Assembly (NCBI GenBank): GCA_002746885.1
Contig: PDRS01000006.1
Location: forward strand, 186,001-250,000
Direction of reading: 5' to 3'
Source: Candidatus Saccharimonadota bacterium
GTDB taxonomy: Bacteria > Patescibacteriota > Saccharimonadia > Saccharimonadales > UBA4665
DNA length: 64,000 nucleotides
Part shown: positions 34,347 through 43,197 of the stretch, in pieces
How the letters are laid out: each line of letters opens with the position of its first letter
Numbering within the stretch: the first letter of the stretch is position 1
Made by a program: the position numbers and the translations under genes
Notes under the pieces: model-generated
Databases searched by the model: none
What the model was told of the DNA's origin: nothing
The model's input: only the letters and a program-made list of their open reading frames with translations

Positions 34347-36830
34347 CTATTTCAGAGATTCCAGTAGCCATCTCCCGCTTTCTGTGCGGTATTTCGCTCG
34401 TTTCGCGTTCATTTCTTGCCAATCGATTGGCTTCAGGTTGGCTATATCAAATTGGTCAAGTTTTCCTTCTTCGACGAGCCTGCCTACGATGCCATATTTT
34501 TTTAGAAAATCTTTTATCCTAGCCAGTCCGCCCGCTTCTTTGCCGATAATAATAAAGTCTGTATTATTAATGATCGCAAACATCATGCCATGAAATGAGT
34601 TGGTGATCACCAGTTCAGCATCACGAAAACCCTTGAGCCAGAGTTCAACCGGCGGGAGAATATCATCCTCCGATCCAGCATGAGCGCGTATGCGCGTGAT
34701 TGCTTGCTGCCGTTTGTCTTGTAGACGACGGATAAATGTTCGTATCTCAGGCGTTTCGCCCAGAATATAGCTAAACATAGGCTGAATCTTCTCATGTCTT
34801 ACTTTTTCATTTGCGTCGATAATTTCTGTATACTCATCAGCACTAAGTAATAGTGTCGGGTCAACAACCTCAACGGCATCATTACGCCCCCATGTCTGTT
34901 TGAGAATTTTTTTACCCGTCGCCTCGCGCACTGAAATGTGATCAAAAGTCTCTACGTAAGGCCGTACATACTCGATGTCATCGTGACTCATAACGTCCTC
35001 GATTGTGTCTTTTCCGAAGCTCGCCGCATACGCGATGCGGTTTGCCTTTCTCCCCTTTAGAAAGTTCAAGAAATAATAGGCTACCTTTTCGCGATCGCCC
35101 CACCAGTTTCTCCACACTTGATCCGAACCAACAATATACGTTTTGTAGGTGTCGTTCGGATTAAACGGCTTGATCCATATATACCGATTGACGAATTCAA
35201 TGATATTCTCCCACCCATGTACATCTGTGAACAGTTCATTGTACGTCGGGCGATACCAGTATGGTTTTTCATAGTTAAAGAATCGCTTTATAGCTACGTG
35301 TATCTTTTCTAGCGTAGTTCGAGTATTAACTGGGTATATATCCCTAGGCGCGGAGTAACGATCAACGTATGACACAAACTTGTAGCCGTTGTTACGCAGG
35401 AACTTTTGCAGTGCATATCGCTGTAGAACGTTCCCGTAATTAAAATAGCCCGTCAGTGTCAGTATTGCCCCGTCAGCCTTTACTGGCTTTGTGGTGTCGT
35501 AAGGTTGTTTGTAGAGGTCTTTATACTTGTTCACAAGTGGTTGCATTTTTTTTACAAAATACGCGAAATCACCCCTATCGATGGCTTGTTTGTAGTAGAT
35601 GTGGCTCTTTTTGGCGATTTGCTGACGAATATCTTGAACCTTCTCTCTGTCGGCTGTCAGCGGTTGAGCTGTATTGTATCGTTTATGTGGAGTCCAGCCT
35701 TTTGCTTCTTGCTCTTTTTGGAGTCTATATGGAAGCTCGTCACGCGTATGATGAATCAGACCCTGCTGAGAACGTTTTATCGTGTCTGCCGATACAGCAT
35801 CGAGCTTCAATTCTGCGTCACGCATTCCCTTTTTTAGCAATTCCAGAAGCGCTTTGTTTCTGACGATCACAATATTATTGCCGTGAGGGTCGTCATTGTA
35901 TTCATCTAGCCAGGCGTCACCAAACGTAATGTCTGCGTTTTCGTTAAACGTGTTGTCCGTAAAATCCGAGAACCGCGCTTTGAAAAAACCGTGCGCCCAG
36001 CTCGAAACAAACGGTTCGTTGTTTCTGACTGTGTACGTCTTGGTTTTTCCGTCATGTTTTGTTTTTCCAGTGAACACCATGTCGTATTCAATCGCCTGAC
36101 CGCTGTCTTTTTTCACTCTAAAGTCAATGCTCTCTAGATCACCGGGCTCTATACCATATTCCCACGCTATAGCTTCGGCGTATTTTGTAGTTTTTTGGTG
36201 GCCGCAGACTAAACCAAAATAATACTTGATTCTCTTCGCGATGTCCGGATCGTTTTCTGCTAACAATCGCACCTCAGTGATGATTTCGGGAATACCAATC
36301 ACAGTATATGTACCCGGAGTCTTCTTTACCTCCTTGAGTACAGAAGAAAGCTCTGCGGGGTAGTATCTTGATTTCGAGCCAGCTTGGATATCTTGCGTTG
36401 TTCTAGAGATGCCATACTCGAAAAGTATGCCAGGCTTTTTTGACTTTACGACGTGTATAAACCCGTCGACCATTCCCGCTTCAAGCATTTTTGACGCCAC
36501 CCAAGACACAAGCCCACCCGAGCTACCACGCGCACGATATTCACCCTCAATCGTGTGTCCGGCATATAGCTTCAGATAGTATCCTATGTGCTCGTCTTGC
36601 TTTATACCCCGAATCCCGGAGAATATGGTGTCTGAAATATCGTTCTCATTTCTGCTTTCCTGGGCATTCAACGTCACTTTTTCCACCCCAGACGCATCGT
36701 TATCACTATACTGAGGTTCATACTGACCGTATTGATTCAGGTTTGTTTGTGTGCCGCTGTCGACAATCGACTCAACTCCGCTACCAACAAACAGCCCATG
36801 GTCTTTTACTGTTTTGAGGTTTTTATTCAA
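34347..36830 (-). CDS. FrhB-like and polysaccharide pyruvyl transferase fusion
   Basis: The 827-aa protein joins two domains. Residues about 75-390 resemble the coenzyme F420 hydrogenase/dehydrogenase beta subunit (GSSGGLVSWVASKMLEAGMV, YFGLVCGHQKTTKYAEAIA, ADITFGDAWLDEYND), but the iron-sulfur cysteine clusters of that family are not visible. Residues about 455-800 match polysaccharide pyruvyl transferase (ILTLTGYFNYGNVLQRYALQ, IVGSDQVWRNWW, VITNSFHGMMFAI). Such neighbours often occur together in exopolysaccharide loci; here they are one chain. It overlaps the upstream GT2 gene (ATGA). Confidence 0.8.
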   Translation of the reverse strand: MNKNLKTVKDHGLFVGSGVESIVDSGTQTNLNQYGQYEPQYSDNDASGVEKVTLNAQESRNENDISDTIFSGIRGIKQDEHIGYYLKLYAGHTIEGEYRARGSSGGLVSWVASKMLEAGMVDGFIHVVKSKKPGILFEYGISRTTQDIQAGSKSRYYPAELSSVLKEVKKTPGTYTVIGIPEIITEVRLLAENDPDIAKRIKYYFGLVCGHQKTTKYAEAIAWEYGIEPGDLESIDFRVKKDSGQAIEYDMVFTGKTKHDGKTKTYTVRNNEPFVSSWAHGFFKARFSDFTDNTFNENADITFGDAWLDEYNDDPHGNNIVIVRNKALLELLKKGMRDAELKLDAVSADTIKRSQQGLIHHTRDELPYRLQKEQEAKGWTPHKRYNTAQPLTADREKVQDIRQQIAKKSHIYYKQAIDRGDFAYFVKKMQPLVNKYKDLYKQPYDTTKPVKADGAILTLTGYFNYGNVLQRYALQKFLRNNGYKFVSYVDRYSAPRDIYPVNTRTTLEKIHVAIKRFFNYEKPYWYRPTYNELFTDVHGWENIIEFVNRYIWIKPFNPNDTYKTYIVGSDQVWRNWWGDREKVAYYFLNFLKGRKANRIAYAASFGKDTIEDVMSHDDIEYVRPYVETFDHISVREATGKKILKQTWGRNDAVEVVDPTLLLSADEYTEIIDANEKVRHEKIQPMFSYILGETPEIRTFIRRLQDKRQQAITRIRAHAGSEDDILPPVELWLKGFRDAELVITNSFHGMMFAIINNTDFIIIGKEAGGLARIKDFLKKYGIVGRLVEEGKLDQFDIANLKPIDWQEMNAKRAKYRTESGRWLLESLK

Positions 36831-37744
36831 CGTTGCCTCCTCTTGTAAAGCATCACTACACCATATGGCATCACTGCTTTTATTGCCCGCTTTATAAACG
36901 TTCTGAGCGGGAAGCGTCTGGGTTTTACAACGCTGCCTACTGTATGCTGGTAGACTTGCTTGAGCAAGTGTTTGTGGTATGCGCGCTGTAGCGGTAATGT
37001 CGCAAGCGTATGTTTAATTGCTCTGTAGTACACCGCTTGCCGCATGTCGTTGGTCGATACATTTCTGCTGTGCGAATCGTCGTGCGCAACAATACTATAC
37101 AGATATTGTTCAATTGTGAGACATTTTTGCTTGTAAAGCAGCGGCAAATAGAGCTGGAAGTTCTGACCAGCAGTCTTTTCTGTATATATTTCTCTGTTGG
37201 GAATGTGTTTGTCGAGTGCAGACATTTTAGCCATGTAACCGCCTGGCGGATACCAGAAACCATTTGTGCCAAAAATGGCATCTTCAAACAAATCAACCTT
37301 GTAGCGCGTGTCGTCGTTGACACCTAGACTGTGTATGATAGCGCCGTTTTCATCTCTAACTCTATACTGTACCCGCACCATACTGACATCGTCATCACTC
37401 CCATCCAACACCTTAACCATTTCGCTGATGCATGTTTTGTCGTGGTAGTAGTCATCTGCATCTGGCCACACGACATATTCACCCGTTACCTGCGCCAGAC
37501 CGTTACGTACTGCGACGGATTGACCTTGGTTCGGTTGGTGTACATATGTGAGCTGGTACCGTTTCTTTGTAAACTTCGGTATGTATGACTTGATAATCTC
37601 TGCAGATTGGTCGGTAGATCCGTCATCAACCACATACATCTCAATGTGCGGGTACGTCTGCGACAGCACAGAGTCGAGTAGCTTGCTGATAAACCTCTCG
37701 CCGTTATAGCAAGGGGTTACTACACTGACGAATCCTTTTTTCAC
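36827..37744 (-). CDS. Glycosyltransferase, GT2 family
   Basis: The 305-aa enzyme has VSVVTPCYNGERFISKLLDS, YVVDDGSTDQSAEII and VWPDADDYYHD (D-x-D site), standard GT2 features, and ends in a basic stretch. It overlaps the Wzt-like gene upstream and the pyruvyl transferase fusion downstream by 4 bp each, so it belongs to the exporter operon. Confidence 0.9.
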   Translation of the reverse strand: MKKGFVSVVTPCYNGERFISKLLDSVLSQTYPHIEMYVVDDGSTDQSAEIIKSYIPKFTKKRYQLTYVHQPNQGQSVAVRNGLAQVTGEYVVWPDADDYYHDKTCISEMVKVLDGSDDDVSMVRVQYRVRDENGAIIHSLGVNDDTRYKVDLFEDAIFGTNGFWYPPGGYMAKMSALDKHIPNREIYTEKTAGQNFQLYLPLLYKQKCLTIEQYLYSIVAHDDSHSRNVSTNDMRQAVYYRAIKHTLATLPLQRAYHKHLLKQVYQHTVGSVVKPRRFPLRTFIKRAIKAVMPYGVVMLYKRRQR

Positions 37745-38931
37745 TTATGTAGCCTCATTTTTGCGTGGTTTATGAGCAGACCACCACTACTGCTCGTGTC
37801 TCGGTTATCAATCACGATCACAGTGCTGCCGCCCTCGTATCCATAGCGCGCTATATTAACTTTTGTTTCGATATCTTCAAGCAGTGCCACTACTTTATAC
37901 TCACCTTTGTTAAAGTTTTCTAGAGACAGTTCATACATTGCGGTATGTTGCTTCGTGTCGCGAGTAATCATCTCGTCCCAACCAAGCAGTACCGGGTTTG
38001 TCGCCATAATTGCCTGACCTCTGAAGTCTATATATGCTTTAGCTGTAACTGGTCGCGTATCTAGCGCTTTGTACTTGATCTCAACCTTCAGCGTATCCTC
38101 GTTAGTAAGCGTGCGCTTGCCAACGATCTTGGCTGATAGCATTGGCTTGTGTGTGTCGACCTTCTCTTTTGCGCCCTCTTGCAAAAGGTTAATTCCCGTA
38201 TATTCATCAGCTATTTCGTTCGGGTCTCCAAATAACTTCACCCGTCCATCTACGACCAACATCGCTTTGCTGCAATATTTGCGAACGCTCTCCATGGAGT
38301 GCGTTACCAACACCACTGTTTTCTTGTTACGCTTTAACTTTGCAAAATACTGAAAACACTTACGCTGAAAAGCTTCGTCGCCCACAGCAAGAACCTCGTC
38401 CAGGAGTAAAATATCACTCTGCGCGCGGATAGCAATAGAAAACGCCAGCCGGACTTGCATACCGGAACTATAGTTTTTGAGCTTTTGATCCATGAATCGT
38501 TCTAGTTCGGCAAACTCGACAATATCATCGTACATCTCAGACATCTCTTCGCGATTAAAGCCCAGGAGTGCACCGTTCAGAAACACGTTGTCGCGGCCAG
38601 TAAGATCGGGATTAAACCCAACACCAAGCTCAATAAAAGGCGTCAAGGAGCCATTTATTTGAATGTCGCCGCTGGTCGTTGTGTATATACCAGCAAGCAT
38701 TTTAAGTAACGTGCTTTTACCAGAACCATTTCGGCCGACTATTCCGAAGAATTCACCCTTTTTTATCTCAAATGAGATGTCTTTAAGAACCTCTTGGGTT
38801 TCATATGTTCGTTTTTTGCCTCTTGCCAGGCTAATGAGACCGCCTTTTATAGAGTTCTGTTTGTCGTGCGGCAGCCTGAAGCTTTTACTAGCATGATCTA
38901 CTTTGATTGCAATATTATCGCGGCGTGCCAT
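37741..38931 (-). CDS. wzt: Polysaccharide ABC exporter ATPase, Wzt-like
   Basis: The 396-aa ATPase has Walker A GRNGSGKST near residue 62, the signature YSSGMQVRLAFSIAI, Walker B ILLLDEVLAVGDEAF and the switch histidine THSMESV. After about residue 250 a beta-rich domain matches the Wzt C-terminal sugar-binding domain, which selects the glycan to export. It follows the permease gene with no gap. Confidence 0.92.
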   Translation of the reverse strand: MARRDNIAIKVDHASKSFRLPHDKQNSIKGGLISLARGKKRTYETQEVLKDISFEIKKGEFFGIVGRNGSGKSTLLKMLAGIYTTTSGDIQINGSLTPFIELGVGFNPDLTGRDNVFLNGALLGFNREEMSEMYDDIVEFAELERFMDQKLKNYSSGMQVRLAFSIAIRAQSDILLLDEVLAVGDEAFQRKCFQYFAKLKRNKKTVVLVTHSMESVRKYCSKAMLVVDGRVKLFGDPNEIADEYTGINLLQEGAKEKVDTHKPMLSAKIVGKRTLTNEDTLKVEIKYKALDTRPVTAKAYIDFRGQAIMATNPVLLGWDEMITRDTKQHTAMYELSLENFNKGEYKVVALLEDIETKVNIARYGYEGGSTVIVIDNRDTSSSGGLLINHAKMRLHK

Positions 38932-39792
38932 CTATAGGTTCTCCGCAAAACTTGCCGATTGGCTTTTAAAATACATGAGACCCAGAACAAACATAGAAAA
39001 TACGATCAGCAAGGGAATAAAAGCATACCATCCTCCGTCAAATATTTTCCAAGTCGTGATAACCTTGTCGTCGTGGCTGACGATCGCATAGCGAGCGTCC
39101 TGAATTGCTTGTGCCATAGGGCTCAGAAGTAGCAACTTCTGAAATGTTACGTTCGCGACAAGCGCCAGGGGATAAAGTATGGGCGTTAGGTAAAATCCTG
39201 CCTGCAAACACACCTCCCATATGTACCCGATATCTCGGTACTTTACGAATGCAGCGGAAAGAAAGAGAGACAGCCCGAGACCAAAAATATAAATCTCCAC
39301 CAGGTAGAGCGGCAGCAAATAAAACGTGTCCATAGGCACGGCTTTGCTCAATAGCATCAAGAGGGCGATCACGATCAAGTTAAAACCCAGATTTATCAGG
39401 GCGCCTATAGTGCTACTGAACACTATCATCCAACGAGGGATCTTTATCTTTCGTATAAGATCACCTCTGACGACTATACTGCCAAGACTCTGAGCTGTCG
39501 TATCGGCAAAAAAAATCCAAAGCACTATACCAAACAATAGGTATATGGGGTAGTGCGGTATGTCGCCGCCTATGCGTAAGAACTTGACGAAAACCACGTA
39601 CAGTATGGCGAACATGAGCATGGGGCGCAATAGCGACCACGCATAACCAAGAACAGAGCCTTGATAGCGAAGCTTGAAGTCGGTACGAACCAACTCGGCC
39701 AGAAGCGCTCGGTTTTTCTTGGAGAACGCCTTTTGAAATGTAACTTTTAGTCCCATTACTGAGAGCATATTATAGAGGAAATCACCCACCAT
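38932..39792 (-). CDS. wzm: Polysaccharide ABC exporter permease, Wzm-like
   Basis: The 286-aa ABC-2 permease has six membrane segments after an N-terminal amphipathic part (RTDFKLRYQGSVLGYAWSLL is the family signature). I choose the ATG at 39792, which has AAAGG 7 nt upstream, over the GTG two codons earlier. It begins the operon wzm-wzt-GT2-fusion. The neighbouring glycosyltransferase at 39823 is divergent. Confidence 0.9.
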   Translation of the reverse strand: MVGDFLYNMLSVMGLKVTFQKAFSKKNRALLAELVRTDFKLRYQGSVLGYAWSLLRPMLMFAILYVVFVKFLRIGGDIPHYPIYLLFGIVLWIFFADTTAQSLGSIVVRGDLIRKIKIPRWMIVFSSTIGALINLGFNLIVIALLMLLSKAVPMDTFYLLPLYLVEIYIFGLGLSLFLSAAFVKYRDIGYIWEVCLQAGFYLTPILYPLALVANVTFQKLLLLSPMAQAIQDARYAIVSHDDKVITTWKIFDGGWYAFIPLLIVFSMFVLGLMYFKSQSASFAENL

Positions 39793-39809
39793 CGCCACAC
39801 CTTTTACGA

Positions 39810-39815
39810 TATACT
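39810..39815 (+). promoter_or_regulatory. -10 box of the GT2/GT4 operon, leaderless
   Basis: TATACT lies 7 nt before the ATG at 39823. No ribosome site is present, and the ORF-track start at 39817 falls inside the spacer. Confidence 0.6.
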
Positions 39816-39822
39816 ATTGCGT

Positions 39823-40851
39823 ATGGCAAAACACCCACCTGTCGTAGTCATCCCAAACCTCAATGGCGGCCAGGCGCTGCTCGACGCCCTGTCTTCGTTG
39901 CACAAACAAACCCTTCGGCCGCACATCATCGTTGTCGATAACGCCAGTAGCGACGGATCAGCCGAACGTGCACAAAAAAAATTCCCCGACATTGAGGTTA
40001 TTTGGCACAAAAGAAACAAAGGCTATGCCGGCGGCGTTAACCCCGGTTTTGAGCGAGCAATCGAGCGCGGAGCCACTTATGTTGCGCCTTTTAACGATGA
40101 CGCGGCAGCTGATCCGAAGTGGCTAAAGCACCTGGTGGGTTTTCTCGACACACACCCCAACCATGGCGCGGTCTGCTGCAAAGTACTCAAGGACGACGGT
40201 AAGCACCTTGATAGCACTGGGGATTTTCTGACTGTTTGGGGACTACCATACCCCCGCGGCCGCGACGAGCTAGATAGCGGTCAATACGATGACGGCGCTG
40301 ATGTGTTTGCCGCCAGCGGAGCCGCTAGCCTATTCCGTGTTGCTACACTCAAAAAAGTCGGGCTGTTTGACGAGGCTTTCTTTGCATACTACGAGGACGT
40401 GGACCTAGGGTTTCGCATGCAGAACCAGGGCTGGAAAGTGGGCTACGAGCCGCGGGCTATTGTTCACCATGCCGTCGGCATGACAAGCGGACGCATCAAG
40501 GGCTTCACTACTTATCAGACTCTCAAAAACCTTCCTTTGCTCGTCTGGAAAAACGTCCCGTTCCTACTACTTTTTCGCATACTGCCTCGGTTTTATTTCG
40601 CTTACATTCTATTCTTTTTTCGAGCGTTTTTACGCGGACATGGCATATCAGCAATACGCGGCGTTTGCATGTCTGCGTTTTGGCTTGGCTGGAAGTTGCC
40701 CGAAATAACGTTGCTTGACTTGAAGCGCAAACTGAACTCCCGACAGGTGTGGTCGCTCCTTGTTCATGATTTGCCCCCCAACGCAAAAACGTTGCGCTCG
40801 CTGAGAACAAAATGGCATAAACTAACATTTCGCGGGAGTAAAGATGACTAA
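39823..40851 (+). CDS. Glycosyltransferase, GT2 family
   Basis: The 342-aa enzyme has VVVIPNLNGGQALLDALSSL, IIVDNASSDGS, YVAPFNDDAAADP (metal site) and YYEDVDLGFRMQNQGWKVGY, as in rhamnosyltransferases of the GT2 family, then a hydrophobic C-terminal part (about residues 240-280) that may anchor it to the membrane. It overlaps the next gene by 8 bp. Confidence 0.9.
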   Translation: MAKHPPVVVIPNLNGGQALLDALSSLHKQTLRPHIIVVDNASSDGSAERAQKKFPDIEVIWHKRNKGYAGGVNPGFERAIERGATYVAPFNDDAAADPKWLKHLVGFLDTHPNHGAVCCKVLKDDGKHLDSTGDFLTVWGLPYPRGRDELDSGQYDDGADVFAASGAASLFRVATLKKVGLFDEAFFAYYEDVDLGFRMQNQGWKVGYEPRAIVHHAVGMTSGRIKGFTTYQTLKNLPLLVWKNVPFLLLFRILPRFYFAYILFFFRAFLRGHGISAIRGVCMSAFWLGWKLPEITLLDLKRKLNSRQVWSLLVHDLPPNAKTLRSLRTKWHKLTFRGSKDD

Positions 40852-41947
40852 ACATATTGTTTTCGATGCGCGCGAATCCGGCACAACGACTGGTCGCTAC
40901 ATGGACAAGCTCATTGAGCACATGCACAAACTGCACCCGCAATACCAAATCACACTGCTGGCAAAACCTGGCCGCGTACAGTATCTGCAAAAGCTCGCCC
41001 CAAATTTCCCTGTACTGGAAAGCGATGTCAAAGAGTTTACGTTTGCCGAGCAAATAAAGCTTCTTCGCCAAATCAACGCGCTGAGAGCCGACCTCGTGCA
41101 TTTTCCCATCGTACAGCAACCTATTCTATACCGAGGTAAATCTGTCACAACCATGCAAGATCTTACGACGATACGGTTTCGAAACCCTGCCAAAAACCTT
41201 GCGGTGTTTTGGGTAAAACAGACAGTTTACAAATGGGTTAACCGCTACGTCGCCCGAAAGTCTATTGCCCTACTCGCCATATCTGCACATACTCAGCACG
41301 ACATTGCAACATACTGTCGCATTCCGCTTGAAAAAATTACGGTTACGCACCTTGCCGCCGACCCCATCAGCGACAACGCCGAACCTTACAAGCCCGTGGC
41401 GGGTAAGCAATTTATCGTATATGTCGGACGACCGCTGCCACATAAGAACCTTGGGCGACTACTTGACGCATTTGCGGTGTTGCAGAAAACACACCCCGAA
41501 CTCGTGCTCGTCCTGGTCGGTAAAAAGGATGCAAATTACGCGCGGCACGAGGAGCGCGTTTTGCGCGAAGGTATACAGAATGTGGTGTTTACGGACTTTA
41601 TATCCGAGGGTCAACTTCGGTGGCTGTATGAAAACTGTGCGGCATACGTGTTTCCAAGCCTGAGCGAGGGGTTTGGGTTGCCCGGGCTAGAAGCGATGGT
41701 GCACGGGGCGCCAGTGGTGAGCAGCAGTGCAACGTGCCTACCAGAGGTATACGGCGATGCCGCCGAATATTTTGACCCGCTCAGCGCGGACGATATAGCG
41801 GCAAAGATCGCAAGCGTACTCGACAACGAAACAAAACGCCGCACGTTGATCAAAAAGGGTAAAAGACAGGCCGCAAAATACTCGTGGGAACGCACCGCCC
41901 GCCAAACGCTCGCCGTCTATGAAAAAGCTTTGAAGCCAACACGCTAA
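40844..41947 (+). CDS. Glycosyltransferase, GT4 family
   Basis: The 367-aa GT-B enzyme has IVYVGRPLPHKNLGRLLDAF and FPSLSEGFGLPGLEAMVHGAP, the donor-binding motifs of GT4 mannosyl- and rhamnosyltransferases. The N-terminal half contains the expected acceptor domain. It is co-transcribed with the preceding GT2. Its end overlaps the end of the convergent small membrane protein gene by 4 bp. Confidence 0.92.
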   Translation: MTKHIVFDARESGTTTGRYMDKLIEHMHKLHPQYQITLLAKPGRVQYLQKLAPNFPVLESDVKEFTFAEQIKLLRQINALRADLVHFPIVQQPILYRGKSVTTMQDLTTIRFRNPAKNLAVFWVKQTVYKWVNRYVARKSIALLAISAHTQHDIATYCRIPLEKITVTHLAADPISDNAEPYKPVAGKQFIVYVGRPLPHKNLGRLLDAFAVLQKTHPELVLVLVGKKDANYARHEERVLREGIQNVVFTDFISEGQLRWLYENCAAYVFPSLSEGFGLPGLEAMVHGAPVVSSSATCLPEVYGDAAEYFDPLSADDIAAKIASVLDNETKRRTLIKKGKRQAAKYSWERTARQTLAVYEKALKPTR

Positions 41948-42549
41948 AAGTGTTCTTTGAGGGCTAAGCCGGTGCAGCCCACTTCTACTAGGAGGATACT
42001 TTTATTGTGAATTGTAATCTTTTCGCCTCTGTCATTTTCCTTGTACCTGTAGTCAACGCTACAAGACAGATCGCCCTTGTCGTACACGCTCGTGCGGATA
42101 TAGTTTTTCGAGGTGTATTCTTGGCTGCCTGCCGTAGTGTCGAGCATATTGCTCCAGCCAAGATTTTTTTCAAGTGATTTGGCTTGTTCGACGGTATTGA
42201 TGATACTGGCTTCTTCTGCCGCACGATACGTAAGTACTGCGCCTACCGTACAGCTAAGCGGGCCTTTGCTGAATTTCTCAGATCCGTATCCGCACGCCGC
42301 ATATGTCTTTTTACTACTTGATGCGAGTTTGGCGGCTTTGTCTACAAAAGAGGCTATCTGTGCTTCCGCTTCGTTATACATTTGTTTTTCTCGGTAGATA
42401 TCTGCTTGGTGCCATAGGAATAGAATAGCTATGGCTATACATAGCATGGCTATGAGTTTTTGGAGTGATGAGAGTTTTTGCAGATTGGTTATTGTTTTTG
42501 TGATGAGTGAGGGTTTTGGCTGGCGAGGTTTAGGGTTCTTTTTGGGCAT
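41944..42549 (-). CDS. Small membrane-anchored protein, paralogue 1
   Basis: The 201-aa protein has a basic Lys/Pro-rich start (MPKKNPKPRQPKPSL), one membrane segment (about residues 33-48) and a 150-residue outside domain with four cysteines that are conserved in its tandem paralogue (YAACGYG, LSCTVGA, LSCSVDY, EVGCTG). It ends in GLALKEHF. No family is recognised. Disulfides are likely and a DsbA-like protein is encoded in the window. Its promoter and first 50 codons lie in a 177-bp repeat shared with paralogue 2. Confidence 0.7.
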   Translation of the reverse strand: MPKKNPKPRQPKPSLITKTITNLQKLSSLQKLIAMLCIAIAILFLWHQADIYREKQMYNEAEAQIASFVDKAAKLASSSKKTYAACGYGSEKFSKGPLSCTVGAVLTYRAAEEASIINTVEQAKSLEKNLGWSNMLDTTAGSQEYTSKNYIRTSVYDKGDLSCSVDYRYKENDRGEKITIHNKSILLVEVGCTGLALKEHF

Positions 42550-42565
42550 GGGGTTATTGTAGCAG
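42389..42565 (-). repeat. 177-bp direct repeat, copy 1
   Basis: This segment covers the promoter, start and about the first 50 codons of paralogue 1. It differs from copy 2 (632 bp away) at only a few positions, whereas the rest of the two genes has diverged strongly. Confidence 0.85.
42556..42564 (-). promoter_or_regulatory. Extended -10 promoter of paralogue 1, leaderless
   Basis: TGCTACAAT on the minus strand ends exactly 6 nt before the ATG at 42549. Confidence 0.65.
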
Positions 42566-42584
42566 GGTTTGGTTGAGAAGTTGG

Positions 42585-43181
42585 CTATTTGTAGTGTTCT
42601 TTGAGGGCTGAGCCGGTGCAGCCAGCCTCGACGACTAAGATATTTGGGTCGTATACTTCGCCGTAAGGATCGCTTGACTTATAGTCATACGAAACACTGC
42701 ATGTTAGGGCTTGGTAGTTATAGACCACTATTTTGATGACGGCTGGCGTATCTTTGTTTTGGTCTGTGTTGTCATATGCAAAAACCCAGTCCGACGGCCT
42801 ATGTATTGCTTCGAGCCGCGCAATGGTGTTACCCACTTCTTCCTCTGTCATAGGCTTGTATTCGAGATTGCTTCTTACCGCGCAGCTCAAAAACCCGTCA
42901 TCAAACTTGGCTGAACTGCGAGAACAGTACTTGCGTACTTCCTTTGTGCTCGGTGCGAGTTTGGCGGCTTTGTCTATGAAGGCGGTGATTTGTTTCTCTG
43001 CCTGTTTGTATGTGTTGTGCTCTCGGTAGATGTTTGCTTGGTGCCATAGGAATAGAATAGCTATGGCTATACATAGCATGGCTATGAGTTTTTGGAGTGA
43101 TGAGAGTTTTTGCAGATTGGTTGTTGTTTTTGTGATGAGTGAGGGTTTTGACTGGCGAGGTTTAGGGTTCTTTTTGGGCAT
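42585..43181 (-). CDS. Small membrane-anchored protein, paralogue 2
   Basis: The 198-aa protein has the same basic start and membrane segment as paralogue 1, nearly identical over the first 50 residues. The outside domain is similar only in its cysteine plan (RKYCSRS, LSCAVRS, LTCSVSY, EAGCTG) and the ending GSALKEHYK. The pattern suggests duplication followed by divergence outside and sequence homogenisation at the 5' end. It starts 4 bp after the stop of the SGNH hydrolase gene; function unknown. Confidence 0.7.
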   Translation of the reverse strand: MPKKNPKPRQSKPSLITKTTTNLQKLSSLQKLIAMLCIAIAILFLWHQANIYREHNTYKQAEKQITAFIDKAAKLAPSTKEVRKYCSRSSAKFDDGFLSCAVRSNLEYKPMTEEEVGNTIARLEAIHRPSDWVFAYDNTDQNKDTPAVIKIVVYNYQALTCSVSYDYKSSDPYGEVYDPNILVVEAGCTGSALKEHYK

Positions 43182-43197
43182 GGGGTTATTGTAGCAG
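43021..43197 (-). repeat. 177-bp direct repeat, copy 2
   Basis: The second copy covers the promoter and first codons of paralogue 2, and its outer end overlaps the last codons of the SGNH hydrolase gene. This suggests that the duplication carried that junction to copy 1. Confidence 0.85.
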
